DNA of 60,064 nt from Candidatus Limnocylindrales bacterium (GTDB lineage: Bacteria; Desulfobacterota; Binatia; UBA1149; CAITLU01). The stretch lies in the NCBI GenBank assembly GCA_035626395.1, contig DASPNR010000021.1:1-60064 (forward strand). Reading direction: 5' to 3'. Made by a program: the position numbers and the translations under genes. Positions 39,124-47,120 of the stretch are shown piece after piece. Position 1 is the first letter of the stretch. The number at the start of each line of letters is the position of its first letter. Under the pieces are notes generated by a model. That model saw only the letters and a program-made list of their open reading frames with translations. It made no database searches and had not been told where the DNA came from.

Positions 39124-40851
39124 ATGTCCGAGACACACCACCACCCAGAGCTCCCGTTCTGGCGCAAGTACATCTTCTCCGTCGACCACAAGGTCATTGG
39201 AATCCAGTACGGGATCACGGCTCTGTTCTTCCTGTTCTTCGGGTTCTGTCTGATCATGCTGCTGCGCTGGCAGCTGGCTTTCCCGGGCCAGGCTCTTCCT
39301 CTGATCGGCGGCTGGTTCAGCGACGCGACGATGCCGGGCGGCGTGATGCTGCCGGAGTTCTACAACCAGCTCGGTGCGATGCACGGAACGATCATGGTGT
39401 TCCTCGGCGTCGTTCCGCTCGCCGTCGGCGGCTTCGGCAACTATGTCGTGCCGCTTCAGGTGGGCGCGCCGGACATGGCCTTCCCCAAGCTGAACATGGC
39501 CAGCTACTGGTCGTTCTTCGTCGGCGGCGTGGTGATGCTGCTGAGCTTCTTCATTCCCGAAGGCGGCGCCGCGCAGTCCGGATGGACGTCGTATCCGCCG
39601 CTGGCCAGCATCGCGCCCGAAGGCCAGACCTGGTGGCTGGTCGGCATGCTGTTCCTGATCTTCTCGTCGCTGCTCGGCTCGGTGAACTTCATCGTCACCA
39701 TCATGCATCTGCGCGCGCCGGGGCTGACGATGATGCGCCTGCCCTTCTTCGTGTGGGCGCAGCTGGTCACGAGCTTCCTGCTGCTGCTGGCGTTCCCGCC
39801 GCTGCAGGCCGCGGCCACGCTGCAGTTCATGGATCGCGTCTTCGGCACCAGCTTCTTCCTGCCCACCGGCCTGGTGGTCGGTGGCAGCGCGGCCGACATC
39901 GCCGGCGGCGGCAATCCGCTGCTCTACCAGCACCTGTTCTGGTTCCTGGCCCACCCCGAGGTCTACGTCCTGATCCTTCCGGCCATGGGCATCGTCGGCG
40001 AGGTGATCGCCAACAACATCCGCAAGCCGCTGTGGGGCTACCGCTCGCTGGTCTACTCGCTGATCTTCCTCGGCTTCATGTCGTTCATCGTCTGGGCGCA
40101 CCACATGTTCCAGACCGGCATGGGCACGGCGATGAGCATCTTCTTCCAGACCACGACGATGATCATCTCGATTCCCTCCGTCATCATCCTGACGGCGCTG
40201 ATCATCTCGCTGTGGGGCGGCTCGATCCGCTTCACGGTCCCGATGCTGTTCGCCCTGGCCTTCCTGCCGATGTTCGGCATCGGCGGCCTGACCGGCCTGC
40301 CGCTCGGACTGGCCTCGCCCGACATCCACCTGCACGACACGTTCTACGTCATCGGCCACTTCCACTACGTGGTCGCGCCGGGAACGCTCTTCGCCCTGTT
40401 CGCCGGCATCTACTACTGGTTCCCCAAGGCCACCGGCAGGATGATGAACCAGACGCTGGGCAAGGCGCATTTCTGGACCTCGCTGGTGTTCATCAACATC
40501 GTCTTCATGCCGATGTTCTGGCAGGGCATGGCGGGACTGTCGCGCCGCCTCTACGATCCGACCTTCTACGCGCACGGCGCGGCGGTGCAGGACCTCAACG
40601 TGCTGATCTCCTATGGCGCGTGGGGGCTGGGGCTGGCGCAGCTCATCTTCATCTACAACTTCTTCGCCAGTATCTTCGCCGGCGAGCGGGTCACCAACGA
40701 CAATCCCTGGGAGGCCACGACGCTGGAATGGGCCGCGCCCACGCCGCCGCCGCACGGCAACTTCGCGCACGCGCCGGCGGTCTATCGCGGCCCCTACGAG
40801 TACAGCGTCCCCGGCGCCGCCGCCGACTACATTCCGCAGTTCGACAAATAG
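39124..40851 (+). CDS. ctaD: Cytochrome c oxidase subunit I
   Basis: 575 residues, about twelve membrane helices. AMHGTIMVFL contains the low-spin heme His. FLAHPEVYVLILP is the HPEVY element with the CuB His and the D-channel Glu of A1-type oxidases. VWAHHMFQTGM gives the CuB His pair and HLHDTFYVIGHFHYV the remaining heme ligands. It reduces O2 at the heme a3-CuB centre and pumps protons. The start at 39124 has a ggaagg site. First gene of a six-gene operon. Confidence 0.97.
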   Translation: MSETHHHPELPFWRKYIFSVDHKVIGIQYGITALFFLFFGFCLIMLLRWQLAFPGQALPLIGGWFSDATMPGGVMLPEFYNQLGAMHGTIMVFLGVVPLAVGGFGNYVVPLQVGAPDMAFPKLNMASYWSFFVGGVVMLLSFFIPEGGAAQSGWTSYPPLASIAPEGQTWWLVGMLFLIFSSLLGSVNFIVTIMHLRAPGLTMMRLPFFVWAQLVTSFLLLLAFPPLQAAATLQFMDRVFGTSFFLPTGLVVGGSAADIAGGGNPLLYQHLFWFLAHPEVYVLILPAMGIVGEVIANNIRKPLWGYRSLVYSLIFLGFMSFIVWAHHMFQTGMGTAMSIFFQTTTMIISIPSVIILTALIISLWGGSIRFTVPMLFALAFLPMFGIGGLTGLPLGLASPDIHLHDTFYVIGHFHYVVAPGTLFALFAGIYYWFPKATGRMMNQTLGKAHFWTSLVFINIVFMPMFWQGMAGLSRRLYDPTFYAHGAAVQDLNVLISYGAWGLGLAQLIFIYNFFASIFAGERVTNDNPWEATTLEWAAPTPPPHGNFAHAPAVYRGPYEYSVPGAAADYIPQFDK

Positions 40852-40863
40852 GAGAGCGGCTCA

Positions 40864-41463
40864 ATGTCTTCGATGGAAATCGCCCATATCACCGAGCCGC
40901 ATCCGGACACCGGGCTGGTCAATTCCAAGCTGGGAGTGTGGCTGTTCCTGGCCTCGGAGGTGATGCTGTTCGGGGCGCTGTTCTCGTCGCTGATCCTGCT
41001 GCGGATCAGCTCGCTGGAGTGGCCTCACGGCACCGAGTACCTGAACGTCCCGCTGGCCACGCTCAACACGATGGTGCTGATCACGTCGTCGGTCACGGCG
41101 GTGATGGCGTGGGCTTCGCTCAAGGTGAACGACTGGGCCAAGCACCGCATGTACCTGGCCGCGACGCTGCTGTGCGGCTTCGGGTTCATGATCATCAAGT
41201 ACATCGAGTACACGAGCAAGTTCGAGCACGGCTACTACCCGAACACGAACAACTTCCTCGGCATCTACTTCACGATGACGGGGCTGCACGCGATCCACGT
41301 GCTCGGCGGCATGGTCGTAATGGCCTACTTCCTCGGACCCGGCGCCAGGCTGTGGCAGCACAACCGCGAGCAGTTCACGGATCGCATCGAGGGCTTCGGT
41401 CTGTACTGGCACTTCGTCGACCTCGTGTGGATCTTCCTGTTCCCCACGCTGTACCTGCTCTAG
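40864..41463 (+). CDS. ctaE: Cytochrome c oxidase subunit III
   Basis: 199 residues, five membrane helices. KLGVWLFLASEVMLFGALFS, YFTMTGLHAIHVLGGM and LYWHFVDLVWIFLFPTLYL are standard subunit III segments. It is the shorter five-helix form. It starts 12 bases after ctaD. Confidence 0.95.
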   Translation: MSSMEIAHITEPHPDTGLVNSKLGVWLFLASEVMLFGALFSSLILLRISSLEWPHGTEYLNVPLATLNTMVLITSSVTAVMAWASLKVNDWAKHRMYLAATLLCGFGFMIIKYIEYTSKFEHGYYPNTNNFLGIYFTMTGLHAIHVLGGMVVMAYFLGPGARLWQHNREQFTDRIEGFGLYWHFVDLVWIFLFPTLYLL

Positions 41464-41472
41464 GAGACATCG

Positions 41473-41913
41473 ATGAGCCACGACGCGCATTTCGATCTGT
41501 CCGCGCACGTCCGAAAGTACGTGGCGGTGTTCGGCTCGCTGGCCGTTCTCACGGTCGTCACCGTGGCGATCTCCTACCTGCACCTGTCGCCGGCGGCGGC
41601 GGTGACGCTGGCGCTGGCCGTGGCACTGACCAAGGGTGCGCTGGTGGCGGCGGTGTTCATGCACCTGATCGACGAGGTGCGGATCATCTATCAGGTGCTG
41701 CTGCTGACCGTGGTCTTCTTCGTGGCGCTGATGGCACTGCCGACCTCCTGGCACGAGGATCTGATGACCGTGAAGCCGGTGTGGACGCAGGAAGTCCCGG
41801 TGCGCAAGACTGCCGGTGGCCACGGCGGCCACGGCGAGGGCGCCGCAGCGCACGATGCGGGCACGCAGGCGGCGCATGCCGAGCCGGCACCGGCGCAGGG
41901 GGCCGCGCACTGA
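41473..41913 (+). CDS. ctaF: Cytochrome c oxidase subunit IV-like protein with His/Gly-rich tail
   Basis: 146 residues with three hydrophobic segments (VFGSLAVLTVVTVAISYLHL, ALTKGALVAAVFMHL, VLLLTVVFFVALMAL), the layout of prokaryotic subunit IV. The last 40 residues are rich in His, Gly and Ala (KTAGGHGGHGEGAAAH and on) and might bind copper; this is a guess. Downstream of ctaE by 9 bases. Confidence 0.85.
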   Translation: MSHDAHFDLSAHVRKYVAVFGSLAVLTVVTVAISYLHLSPAAAVTLALAVALTKGALVAAVFMHLIDEVRIIYQVLLLTVVFFVALMALPTSWHEDLMTVKPVWTQEVPVRKTAGGHGGHGEGAAAHDAGTQAAHAEPAPAQGAAH

Positions 41914-41916
41914 AGA

Positions 41917-42123
41917 ATGGGCCTCAAGGTCTTTCACGTCTTCTTCATCGGCGTCTCGGCGCTGATGTGCCTGGCATTGGCCGTCTGGCGCGCCTCGGTC
42001 TTCTCCGACGAGGGCGGCACGATCGTGCTGATGCAGGCGCTGGCATGCGGTCTGGCCGCCGTGGGTCTGGTGGTGTACGGCGTTAGCTTCCTGCGCAAGG
42101 CAAGGCATCTGAGCAATCTATGA
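41917..42123 (+). CDS. Small two-helix membrane protein in the oxidase operon
   Basis: 68 residues: two hydrophobic helices (VFHVFFIGVSALMCLALAVW and LMQALACGLAAVGLVVYGVS) with a basic tail. It begins 3 bases after subunit IV, and its stop overlaps the next ATG by 4 bases. No family recognised; an accessory or assembly factor by position. Confidence 0.8.
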   Translation: MGLKVFHVFFIGVSALMCLALAVWRASVFSDEGGTIVLMQALACGLAAVGLVVYGVSFLRKARHLSNL

Positions 42124-42365
42124 ACGCGATACGATCGTTTCTGGCCATGGCGCTCGTGGCGGCCGCGCCCTCGGCGGCGACCGCGTGCGCCGTCTGTTTC
42201 GGCGATCCGAACTCGCCGCTGAGCAAGGGCGCCGACGCCGGCGTGCTCTTCCTGCTCGGCGTGGTCGTGGTGGTGCTGGCGATGTTCGCCAGCCTGTTCC
42301 TGTACTGGATGCGCCGCATGCGCATGAATGAACTCAGCATGGAAGGGATGACCGACAATGGATGA
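42120..42365 (+). CDS. Small CAVCFG membrane protein in the oxidase operon
   Basis: 81 residues. A signal-like first helix leads to TACAVCFGDPNSPLSKGADA, then a second helix and a short Met/Arg-rich tail (YWMRRMRMNELSMEGM). The pair of cysteines facing the periplasm next to oxidase genes suggests a copper or thiol role, but no family is identified. Overlaps the genes on both sides. Confidence 0.8.
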   Translation: MNAIRSFLAMALVAAAPSAATACAVCFGDPNSPLSKGADAGVLFLLGVVVVVLAMFASLFLYWMRRMRMNELSMEGMTDNG

Positions 42366-43143
42366 CAAGGGCTACTACGGCTGGTGGCTGCCGATCGACA
42401 TCTCCGTGGAGGGCCCGCGCATCGACGGAATGATCGACCTGCTTCACTGGTTCATGCTCGTGCTGTTCCTGGGCTGGGGCACGTTCTTCGTCTACACGCT
42501 GTGGCGCTTCCGCGCGGGCGCCAACCCGCGCGCCGATTACAAGGGCGTGCAGGCGCACTTCTCGACGTGGCTGGAGGCAGGTATCGCAGCCTTCGAAGTC
42601 TTCCTGCTGGTGGGCCTGTCGATCCCGCTGTGGGCGGACGTCAAGGGCGAGGTGCCGGCCGAGAAGGATGCCGACGTGGTCATGCGCGTGGTGGCCGAGC
42701 AGTTCGCGTGGAACGTGCACTATCCGGGCGAGGACGGCATCTTCGGCCGCACCGACGTGAACCTGGTCAGCCAGTCCAACCCTCTGGGCATCGATTCGAA
42801 GGACGAGGCGGCCAAGGACGACATCGCCACGATCAATCAGATGCACTTTCCGGTGGGCAAGAAGATTCTCGTCTACCTGACATCGAAGGACGTCATCCAC
42901 TCGTTCATGCTCAACGTCATGCGCGTCAAGCAGGACGCCATCCCGGGCATGACCATACCGGTGTGGTTCGAGGCCAAGCAGACCGGCGAATTCGAGATCT
43001 CGTGCGCGCAGCTTTGCGGGCTCGGCCACTACCGCATGAAGGGCTTCTTCACCGTCCACGACGAGAACGGCTACAAGAGCTGGCTCGGCGAGCAGGCCAA
43101 GGTCGGCGCTTCCGGCGGCGGTGGCGGCGGCGGGTACTACTGA
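42358..43143 (+). CDS. ctaC: Cytochrome c oxidase subunit II
   Basis: 261 residues. Two N-terminal membrane helices are followed by the cupredoxin domain. DVIHSFMLNVMRVKQDAIPG and CAQLCGLGHYRM provide the CuA ligands (H, C, E/Q main-chain position, C, H, M). The C-terminus is a Gly run with no heme c motif, so electrons must come from a separate cytochrome. Last in the operon, whereas subunit II is usually first. Its start overlaps the previous gene by 8 bases. Confidence 0.95.
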   Translation: MDDKGYYGWWLPIDISVEGPRIDGMIDLLHWFMLVLFLGWGTFFVYTLWRFRAGANPRADYKGVQAHFSTWLEAGIAAFEVFLLVGLSIPLWADVKGEVPAEKDADVVMRVVAEQFAWNVHYPGEDGIFGRTDVNLVSQSNPLGIDSKDEAAKDDIATINQMHFPVGKKILVYLTSKDVIHSFMLNVMRVKQDAIPGMTIPVWFEAKQTGEFEISCAQLCGLGHYRMKGFFTVHDENGYKSWLGEQAKVGASGGGGGGGYY

Positions 43144-43199
43144 GCGGCGTCTCGGCCGGCAGATGGCTGGCGCGGCGGCTCGTCGTCGCGCGGAGTTGA

Positions 43200-43237
43200 G
43201 GGGTCGGGCACGACAGGGTGCCGGCCCCTTTTCTTTT
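43200..43237 (+). terminator. Rho-independent terminator of the oxidase operon
   Basis: A GC-rich stem (ggggtcgggcac with gtgccggcccc, one offset) around a short loop is followed by ttttctttt. It lies about 60 bases after the ctaC stop. Confidence 0.8.
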
Positions 43238-43441
43238 CGCAGCGCGGCAGAGGTCGTCGCACCGAGGTGAGCGCGCCGACCCCTTGCTCGCACGCCTGCG
43301 CGAGTGCGCGCGTCGCCGCGATGTCGCCCACCTCTGCGTCGTTTTCGTGCCCCTGATGCATCGCCTTCGCCACCGAATGCCGCCTCCGCCTTGTCGGCTG
43401 CGGAGTCGCATGCTTACGAATCGACCGGGAGGTTTTTCTCT

Positions 43442-43990
43442 ATGAAGACCGGATCGATGAACAAGCTTGCCAGCAAGGCCTCGAAAGCTTCGAGCAGGAT
43501 CCGAACCCCGCGCGACCGCAGAGGCGTTCGCTCCGACAAACCCATCACCATCCCCAATCAAGGCATCACCTACGCGGATCCGACCGTGTGCGACGGCTGC
43601 GGCGCGATGTACACGCGCAAGTCGTGGCGCAAGGATCATCCGATCACCCACTCGATGCTCGAGCAGGTCGAGTGGGCCAAATGTCCGGCGTGCCGGCAGA
43701 AGAGTCAGGAGATCGCGTACGGGCGCGTCGTCATTCGCGGCGAGTTTCCGGCCGGGCGCATGAGCGCGATCCAGCGCAGAATCCGCAACGTCGAGGAACG
43801 CGCGGCGCACACGCAGCCCGAGCACAGCATCGTTTCGCTCGATAAGGTCGACGGCGGGCTGGACGTGTTCACCACGTCGCAGCAGCTCGCGCATCGCATC
43901 GTCAACGAGCTCAAAAAGGCGTTCGGCGGGCGCGCGATGTACCGATGGTCGGATGCGGACGGTGCGCTGTACGCGAAGTGGAACTGCTGA
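43442..43990 (+). CDS. NMD3-like zinc-ribbon protein
   Basis: 182 residues from the ATG at 43442 (gggagg upstream). A basic N-terminus leads to a zinc ribbon VCDGCGAMYTRKSW ... AKCPACRQ (two CxxC pairs, about residues 50-85). An alpha/beta domain follows (SMLEQV..., GGLDVFTTSQQLAHRIVNEL). It resembles bacterial proteins annotated as BCAM0308/NMD3-related. Role unknown. It has its own 200-base upstream gap after the oxidase terminator. Confidence 0.7.
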   Translation: MKTGSMNKLASKASKASSRIRTPRDRRGVRSDKPITIPNQGITYADPTVCDGCGAMYTRKSWRKDHPITHSMLEQVEWAKCPACRQKSQEIAYGRVVIRGEFPAGRMSAIQRRIRNVEERAAHTQPEHSIVSLDKVDGGLDVFTTSQQLAHRIVNELKKAFGGRAMYRWSDADGALYAKWNC

Positions 43991-44015
43991 GGCGCCGCGC
44001 CGGGGAGCCGTGAGC

Positions 44016-44051
44016 AAAAAAAGGCGCCGTCTTCGCAGGGAAGACGGCGCC
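44016..44051 (-). terminator. Rho-independent terminator for the CX4CH gene
   Basis: A perfect 12-bp stem (ggcgccgtcttc with gaagacggcgcc, 5-base loop) is followed on the minus strand by seven T. It sits about 50 bases beyond the stop of the minus-strand gene ending at 44102. Confidence 0.9.
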
Positions 44052-44059
44052 GCCAGCGA

Positions 44060-44100
44060 AGCGGGTCAGGCGCATGCGTGCCTGACCCGCTCTTCTCTGT
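44060..44100 (+). terminator. Terminator for the zinc-ribbon gene
   Basis: A perfect 12-bp stem (agcgggtcaggc with gcctgacccgct, 8-base loop) is followed on the plus strand by tcttctctgt. It forms a back-to-back pair with the minus-strand terminator next to it. Confidence 0.7.
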
Positions 44101-44101
44101 G

Positions 44102-45241
44102 TCAGTTGAACGGCGCGCCGTCGGCAATCCAGGCGCGGATGCGGTCGCGAGTGCTCTGGGACAGAGGGGAGCTCAAGAGCGGCATCTGTCCGTCGACGCA
44201 TTCCGGCGATGATTCGTCGAGCACATGCATCAGGAAACTCGTGGCGGGGTTTCCGGGTACGACTCGCAAGGTGTAGCTCGGCGCGCCACACTCTTCGGGT
44301 GCGTTGACCAGCTCCCCGTAGTTGGCCGCCGGCGTGCCGCCGAGGTTCAGGCCGCCCTGGTTGCTGGCGGCATTGTGGCATGCCGGCGTCGCGCAGCTGG
44401 TCGTGAACAGGCTGTTGATCTCCGTCCAGGTGAACGCGCCAACCGGCTCCTCGCCGTACATGTACAGGTAGAGCATCTCGCCGGTCGTCTCGGCCTCGTC
44501 CATTACGCAGTCTGCAAGGCCGCTCAACGACGAATCATTGCAGCTATCGACGTCGGAGAGCTCGCCGACTGGCTGACACGCCACCGTGATCGCGTCCTCG
44601 CCCTTCTGCCGCGTCACGTTGATGACGTCGTCGGAGGTGCCGGCGCAGGCCGCGGTGTCCTCGCCGCCGGCCTTGTCCGACAGGTTCTGGCACTTGGTGC
44701 GCACCTTCATGACCGTGTTGAGCAGCTTGCCGTGCACCTTGCCGATGGTGGAATGGCACTTGGCCTCGATGCCGCCCATCGGAACCGTGGGCGTGCCCAT
44801 GACGGCATCCACCGAAGCGAACGTCTCGGTTCGGATGGAGCAGATCAGGCACTCGGCGACGTCATCGAAGTCGTTGATGGCCGGCACCGTGCCGTCGCAG
44901 GGAGCGGGGCAGGAGTCGAAGCCGACGTCGGCCGGAGCCAGGCCGAGACACGCATCCTTGGCACCGCCGACCGACGCGCGCAGCGCGTCCTCGGTCTTCG
45001 CCACCAGCTGCTTCGTGTCGGCAGCGTCGATGCTGCTGCAGTCGGTGCTCGGTACCTTGGTGTCGCGCGTCTTGTGGCAGGCCAGCAGGGCCTTGTCGAT
45101 CGTGGACTCGAGCTTGAGCCCGACCTTGGCGATGGTCGCGCGGCACTTCAGCTCTTCGGGGCTGAAGGCCGCGTCGGCGGCGCCGACGTTGCCGAGAATG
45201 ACCGAGGCGGCCAGCGCCGCGCCCATCGTTGAAACTTTCAT
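44102..45241 (-). CDS. Secreted CX4CH domain protein with Cys-rich N-terminal domain
   Basis: 379 residues from the ATG at 45241 (ggaggagga site). A signal peptide ends near AADA. Residues 25-250 form a helical Cys-rich region with LKCRATIAKVGLKLESTIDK and a second copy-like AKCHSTIGKVHGKLLNTVMK. The C-terminal 110 residues have FTTSCATPACHNA (CX4CH), NQGGLNLGG, YGELVNAPEEC, RVVPGNPATSFLMHVL, QMPLLSSPLSQ and IRAWIADGAP. That is the same order as in the genes at 8832, 45350 and 48456. Probably a periplasmic or surface c-type heme protein. Confidence 0.75.
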   Translation of the reverse strand: MKVSTMGAALAASVILGNVGAADAAFSPEELKCRATIAKVGLKLESTIDKALLACHKTRDTKVPSTDCSSIDAADTKQLVAKTEDALRASVGGAKDACLGLAPADVGFDSCPAPCDGTVPAINDFDDVAECLICSIRTETFASVDAVMGTPTVPMGGIEAKCHSTIGKVHGKLLNTVMKVRTKCQNLSDKAGGEDTAACAGTSDDVINVTRQKGEDAITVACQPVGELSDVDSCNDSSLSGLADCVMDEAETTGEMLYLYMYGEEPVGAFTWTEINSLFTTSCATPACHNAASNQGGLNLGGTPAANYGELVNAPEECGAPSYTLRVVPGNPATSFLMHVLDESSPECVDGQMPLLSSPLSQSTRDRIRAWIADGAPFN

Positions 45242-45263
45242 GCAGTTCTCCTCCTCCTGAATG

Positions 45264-45295
45264 TTCGCGAGCCGCCTCGAGGGGCGGCTCGCGAA
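45264..45295. other. Perfect intergenic hairpin
   Basis: 13-base arms ttcgcgagccgcc and ggcggctcgcgaa close on a 6-base loop. No T-tract on either side. It lies between two minus-strand CX4CH genes, 23 bases before the downstream start, so it could trim, attenuate or protect mRNA. Confidence 0.5.
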
Positions 45296-45349
45296 AGGTC
45301 GTGCGGCGTGCCGCGCCCGGATCATGCGCCGGCGCGGCCGCCTTTGTCG

Positions 45350-46081
45350 CTAGTTTTTCGGAGCGCCTCCGGCAATCCAAGCCCGGATGCCGTCGATGAC
45401 CTCCTGGCTCAGCGGCACCGACAGCATGGGCATGGTGCAGCTGCCCACGTCGGCTTTGCAGTCGCCTGTTCCCTCGAGCTTGCGGATGAGGAAGCTGGCG
45501 TCCGGGTCGCCCGGAATCACGCGCTTCTCGTACGCCGTCGGGACACATCCGGGGCCGGTGTAGTCACCCGAGCATTCGTTGGCAGCCTTGCAGACCACGC
45601 ACTCGGAGTCGGCGTTGACCGTCTCCTCGTATCCGTCGTCGTAATCGTCGAGGTCGGACATCCCGCCCTGGTTGCCGCCCTGGGTGTGGCAAACCGGTCC
45701 GGCGCAGCTCTGTTCGAAGATCGACTGGATCTGCGTCCAGGTCAGGGCCGGCGGCAGGGTCGTCGTCGACGAGCTGGTGGTGGTCGTCGTGGTCGTCTGC
45801 GGCGGGCAGCTGAGCGTGATGCCGGCCTGGCCGACGGCGAACTTCAGGATTCGCAGCGCGTCGCCCGCGTTGATCTTGCCGTTGCTGTCGACGTCGCAGA
45901 CCCACGGATCGCAGGTCAGTGCGCCGACGCCGGCTCGCAGCGTGAAGAGGGCGTCGCTGGTGTTGGGCTTTTCGCCCGTGCTCTGCGGCTGCCCGCAGTC
46001 TCCCTTGGCGGCAAGTGCGGCGCCGCCAGCACACAGGGTCAGGGCGAGCGCGGCAGTGCTCGCGGCCAGAAAATTCTTCAT
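45350..46081 (-). CDS. Secreted dockerin-like plus CX4CH domain protein
   Basis: 243 residues. A signal peptide ends near LAAK. Residues 40-85 resemble a type I dockerin pair of calcium loops (TSDALFTLRAGVG; then DVDSNGKINAGDALRILKFA with D63, D65, N67). A Thr/Ser linker (95-110) leads to the heme-type domain with FEQSCAGPVCHTQ (C126, C131, H132), NQGGMSDL, KRVIPGDPDASFLIRKL, TMPMLSVPLSQ and IRAWIAGGAP. The linked calcium-binding module suggests attachment to a partner or surface. It is upstream of its paralogue on the same strand. Confidence 0.75.
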   Translation of the reverse strand: MKNFLAASTAALALTLCAGGAALAAKGDCGQPQSTGEKPNTSDALFTLRAGVGALTCDPWVCDVDSNGKINAGDALRILKFAVGQAGITLSCPPQTTTTTTTSSSTTTLPPALTWTQIQSIFEQSCAGPVCHTQGGNQGGMSDLDDYDDGYEETVNADSECVVCKAANECSGDYTGPGCVPTAYEKRVIPGDPDASFLIRKLEGTGDCKADVGSCTMPMLSVPLSQEVIDGIRAWIAGGAPKN

Positions 46082-46295
46082 TGCGGTCTTTGGTCCTCCC
46101 CAGAACCAGGCATTACAGCCATCACGGCTGGTAATGCGTCATGCGCGGCAATATAAGCAACAATATGCAGTTGCGCGGTAAACAAGTACCATCGGCCTGC
46201 ACTCGTGTCTATGCGCAAAATGGTGGGGAACACGCCTGTTTTGGCATTCTTGGCCGCCCGCCACGCTGACGGGCGGGCTTCCGGATCGTCTGGCT

Positions 46296-47120
46296 ATGCT
46301 CAAGTCTCGTCCCTGGCTCGTGCCGGCGCTGCTCGTCCTCATCATCCTGGCGCAGCAGGCCTATCTGATGGCTCCGACCCTGCAGCGATGGATCTTTCCG
46401 CCGCCGGCGGAAAAGGCGCTCGAAGGCGTCCGGCTGGTGCAGGATCTGGCCTGCTTTGCCTGCCACGGGGCCGAGGGCGGCGGTGGCATCATCAACCCCG
46501 GCGCGGCGGCAGGAAAGAAGGTCGTGCCGGCGCTGTCGGGCGGCGAGATCATGATGTGGGCAGACAACGAGGAGGAGATCCGCCAGTGGATCATGAACGG
46601 CCGGCCCGATGACGAGGAGCCCGAGACTCGCTCGGGCGTCAGCGCAGGGCAGGGCACGGGGCGGGCGCTGGTCATGCCCGCCTACAAGGACCATCTGAAC
46701 GAAGACGAGCTCGACAGCCTGATGCTCTACATCAAGGCGATCTCGGGCCTGCAGTTCCCCGAGGAAGGTAAGACGCGCGCCGGCTTCGAGCTTGCCCACG
46801 AGCTCGGCTGCTTCCGCTGCCACGGCCCGATGGGCGTGGGTGGCGTCGCCAATCCCGGCTCGCTCAAGGGCTACGTGCCGGGCTTTACCGGTGAGGACTA
46901 CGCCGAGCTCGTGCAGAGCCCGGCCGAAGCCGCGCAGTGGATCCGCGACGGCGTCACCGAGCGCTTCAAGAACAACCCGCTCGCCTACCGAATCCTCGAG
47001 CGTCAGGCCATCAAGATGCCGGCCTACGGACCGTACCTGAGCGACGGACAGATCGACTCGCTGGTGGCCGTCGTCGACTGGCTGAACAAGGGGCAGTGGC
47101 GCGAAATGCCCGTGCCTTAG
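46296..47120 (+). CDS. Membrane-anchored diheme c-type cytochrome
   Basis: 274 residues. One N-terminal membrane helix (8-27) and two cytochrome c domains: LACFACHGAE (C53, C56, H57) and LGCFRCHGPM (about C172-H176). Each is followed by a candidate distal Met (LVMPAYKDHL, IKMPAYGPYL) before the closing helix. It faces the periplasm and could pass electrons between membrane complexes and soluble or outer-membrane partners. Convergent with the outer-membrane heme protein, overlapping it by 4 bases. Confidence 0.9.
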   Translation: MLKSRPWLVPALLVLIILAQQAYLMAPTLQRWIFPPPAEKALEGVRLVQDLACFACHGAEGGGGIINPGAAAGKKVVPALSGGEIMMWADNEEEIRQWIMNGRPDDEEPETRSGVSAGQGTGRALVMPAYKDHLNEDELDSLMLYIKAISGLQFPEEGKTRAGFELAHELGCFRCHGPMGVGGVANPGSLKGYVPGFTGEDYAELVQSPAEAAQWIRDGVTERFKNNPLAYRILERQAIKMPAYGPYLSDGQIDSLVAVVDWLNKGQWREMPVP

